A stretch of DNA of 64,000 nt from Mytilus trossulus (Eukaryota > Mollusca > Bivalvia > Mytilida > Mytilidae), in assembly GCF_036588685.1 (NCBI RefSeq), contig NC_086379.1, forward strand, positions 77,531,727 to 77,595,726, written 5' to 3'. The notes beneath the pieces are model-generated. The model made no database searches. It was not told the origin of the DNA and saw only the letters and a list, made by a program, of their open reading frames with translations. The first letter of the stretch is position 1; every line of letters begins with the position of its first letter. The translations under genes were made by a program, and so were the position numbers. This document shows, piece by piece, positions 61,825-64,000 of the stretch.

Positions 61825-62300
61825 GTTATGACGTCCTTGGGCTTGCAGCAAGTCAATAGAGCGTACGTCGATCAGAGAAGCTTAAAAGTGGACGTCGGTT
61901 TGAGAACAACAAAAAAGCTTTTTGTCGAGTGAGCGTAGCGAACGAGATCAAAAATCTTTCATATTATGTCAAGCAGCTGATATTTTACAATATCAATATG
62001 CAGATAATCTGATAATCAATTTATCGGGCTATATTTGCGTGTTTAAGAAGTGTTTTCTTTGTTTCACCAGCACACAAAAGATGACTTGATAAGTTCGGGT
62101 CAAAGTTATTAACGTCGGTTCAAACATTATGACGTCGCTGATATGTCAGGGTCAAAGTTATTAAGGCCGGGTCAATGTATTTGACGTCACAAAGAGATAA
62201 TACGGAACAATATTAAGAGCTGAACAGAGTGATATAGACAGTGGGACGACCGATAAGGCATGTTATTTTAATGTCGTCGGATTTCGACGTCGATTTTAGC
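61825..62300. repeat. GACGTC-rich segment
   Basis: At least eight ACGTC/GTCG-type motifs lie in about 480 bp (e.g. ATGACGTCCTT, GGACGTCGGTT, ATGACGTCGCT, TTGACGTCACA, TCGACGTCGAT), together with repeats of GGGTCAAAGTTATTAA. The local CpG content contrasts with the AT-rich surroundings. Probably a decayed repeat. Confidence 0.5.
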
Positions 62301-62669
62301 AACGACCGTCGATTAGAGACCGATGAGTCTTTCATAATATATTCAAATAATTTATATGACAATACCATTTGGTTTTTTTTTTTTTAATATTGCTTTAATT
62401 ATCAAAAGAGTTATTTTGTATGATGCTACGTTTCGATATTTGGTGTCATGATATATAGTGCGACTGCAGCTTTTCTAATATTTGTGTAAAATCTTACGAC
62501 AATTATATCGTTTGCGCGAAGAAATCGTATAAATACTCTTGCGCGAATTTACCTGAGTTTTTATTGAATAACCGGATTTTATGAGGTATTTTTTTGTGTT
62601 TTGTTTTTAGGAAAATGAGATTGTTGGTTGGTAGTTGTCTATCATATTTGTTAAGAACATAGTTTGCAA

Positions 62670-63000
62670 TCAAACCACATTTTTATTCTTATATTTAAGA
62701 GATAATTTGTGGCAGCCGTATAGATTTGTTTTCATTTTGCAATGGGTTAGGCATTTATATTGGAATATTTCCGAGCGATATCGATGGGTATAATACATGT
62801 GGTAATAGCTGTAAAAAAACTCTGGACCATTGTTGGTACGATTTGTTACTTCATTAGACACTGTACGTCGTCCACACTGTAATTTCAGCTCAACCGTTAC
62901 GTAGATTTCTTCATTTGTAGTCGGCAAATTTATTTTAACAGGAACATCTTACATTACATCGTCAGCAAAACTGTCCTCAACTTCCTCCGCTGGAAGAAAT
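62670..63000 (-). pseudogene. Mutator-like (MULE) transposase C-terminal remnant
   Basis: On the minus strand a frame reads LPAEEVEDSFADDVM, a TAA, then DVPVKINLPTTNEE and, further on, TNRTNNGPEFFYSYYHMYYT. The LPAEE..DSF..D.M segment and RTNNGPE.F.S.(Y/H) recall the C-terminal part of MULE-type transposase-derived proteins abundant in invertebrates. The internal stop and a diverged middle indicate decay. Identification is from motif memory only. Confidence 0.45.
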
Positions 63001-63365
63001 GGCAATCAGAAAATCTGCGTTAACCACTTTACTATTTCATTTGACCTTATATATTAGCTAAACCTAAATTTTGTATTTTGTCCAAGATGCAAACGACAAC
63101 CTTTGACTGTTATGTAGTGTTTGGATCAATTTTAACAAAAAGTTCAAATTAAATCTTTTTTTGTGAATTTTAAGTAAATTTTCTGAACTTTCAGAATTTC
63201 TTTAACTCGACCATTCATGACTCATTAATGTCTCCATCAAGACTCCCACCCGACCACTAATTGAACACATATTCGAATCCCAACTATTCACATCCTCAAG
63301 ACGATCTTTACTCAACTATAGCTAGACCAAATCAACTATAATCGATCTCAGCCAGATCCTGACCA

Positions 63366-63383
63366 GACCAGGTCGACCTGGTC
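63366..63383. repeat. 18-bp perfect palindrome
   Basis: GACCAGGTCGACCTGGTC is its own reverse complement. It lies in a stretch rich in GACCA/TGGTC half-motifs (about 63350-63420). Confidence 0.9.
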
Positions 63384-63462
63384 GTATAGGGGTCGTATGG
63401 ATAGTCGGGAATTGGTCGGGTATGTACAATGTCAGTATATAACAAACGTCTGAACTTATTAA

Positions 63463-63640
63463 GCCCCGACACAGCGGAGGGATCATTAAGTGTTATCATT
63501 GTTATCCTTGTCCGTCCGTACGTACGTCCAATCAGTTTCCCTTCTCTCTATTTTTTCCCCAACCAAATGTTATGACACGTATACACAATGCTTATTACCA
63601 TAATACACAGATCATGTGCGAATATGGATGGCGTCACTTT
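63463..63640 (+). repeat. Head and one monomer of the 'AATGTTATNANAC' tandem family
   Basis: AGCCCCGACACAGCGGAGGG, then GTCCGTCCGTACGTACGTCC, then AACCAAATGTTATGACACG and CACAATGCTTATTACCA. The monomer part matches the three units at 13110-13480, suggesting this is the family head. Confidence 0.6.
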
Positions 63641-64000
63641 TATCGATTTTGAATTATAACTCTGTATAATGCTATATATATGCAAGCGGGGCATTATTTG
63701 CGTCCCATGGACACACTCTTTTTTTAATTCATTTAGTTAGATTCAGTAGGTTACAGAAGGTCACATTTAAGTCATATTAGATATCTACATATTCTTTCTT
63801 ACACAACTCAATTTGAATAAACAGCTGCGCCATGAGCGCATGATACGCCCGACGTCTTATGTGGAAGTTATATGCAATAACCATATATAGTTTTTGAGAC
63901 ACGGCGGTAAATCCCCCACCCTGGTTTTTTTTTACAAAACCAAAAAGAATGCAGATCTTTAGATTAATATAACAAAGAAGTGTGTAAAGTTTTAAGCAAT

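Overview
The window looks like nuclear DNA of a marine bivalve, most likely a mussel (Mytilidae). It is AT-rich and intron-bearing, and it is crowded with dispersed repeats that I recognise as mussel/bivalve families: the '...GTTGTTAATTTCTGTGTC...GGCAATCATACCACA' element, a hammerhead-bearing short repeat, a Penelope-like RT remnant, 'TGTCGAGCC...' and 'AGCTCACCTG...' hairpin-headed tandem elements, and a tRNA-type SINE. No database search was possible, so the species is inferred.

Gene content is low. The backbone is a tandem pair of GRB2/Drk-type SH3-SH2-SH3 adaptor genes on the + strand. Paralog A has exons 2-5 at 9310-15257; its first coding exon was not found and is probably left of the window. 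Paralog B is complete, with five exons between 30363 and 38765 that predict 213 aa. Intron positions and phases are identical between the two, yet the proteins are well diverged, so the duplication is old. An intronless 199-aa gene at 6896-7495 encodes a stand-alone P2X7 C-terminal ('ballast') zinc-binding domain. A further ORF at 53235-53930, with one in-frame stop, encodes an Arg/Pro/Ser-rich protein with an octapeptide repeat and runs into a 21-bp dyad-symmetric array.

Layout: 1-1955, no gene; 1956-6590, an apparently intact two-ORF LINE (- strand); 6896-7495, the P2X7-ballast gene followed by a 40-bp-arm hairpin; 9310-15257, GRB2-A with a SINE, a TIR element, a foldback MITE and a hammerhead-type repeat in its introns; 15.3-19.2 kb, probable 3' UTR and flank with two minisatellites; 19.2-24.9 kb, tandem-monomer mobile repeats; 24.9-29.84 kb, three decayed LINE copies; 30363-38765, GRB2-B; 38.8-47.3 kb, mostly non-coding AT-rich sequence with a 192-bp tandem repeat; 47.4-48.25 kb, a Penelope-like remnant broken by a MITE; 48.29-52.90 kb, a 4.6-kb segment bounded by 73-bp inverted repeats; 53.2-54.8 kb, the repeat-rich ORF and palindrome arrays; 57.2-63 kb, several TIR elements, a duplicated foldback unit carrying a 601-bp TTAA insertion, a 21-bp-type minisatellite and a Mutator-like transposase remnant.

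Functionally, only the GRB2 pair has a clear role: linking phosphotyrosine receptors to proline-rich effectors such as SOS. The rest is mainly a record of nested mobile-element activity, much of it foldback DNA lying within tens of bases of GRB2 splice sites.
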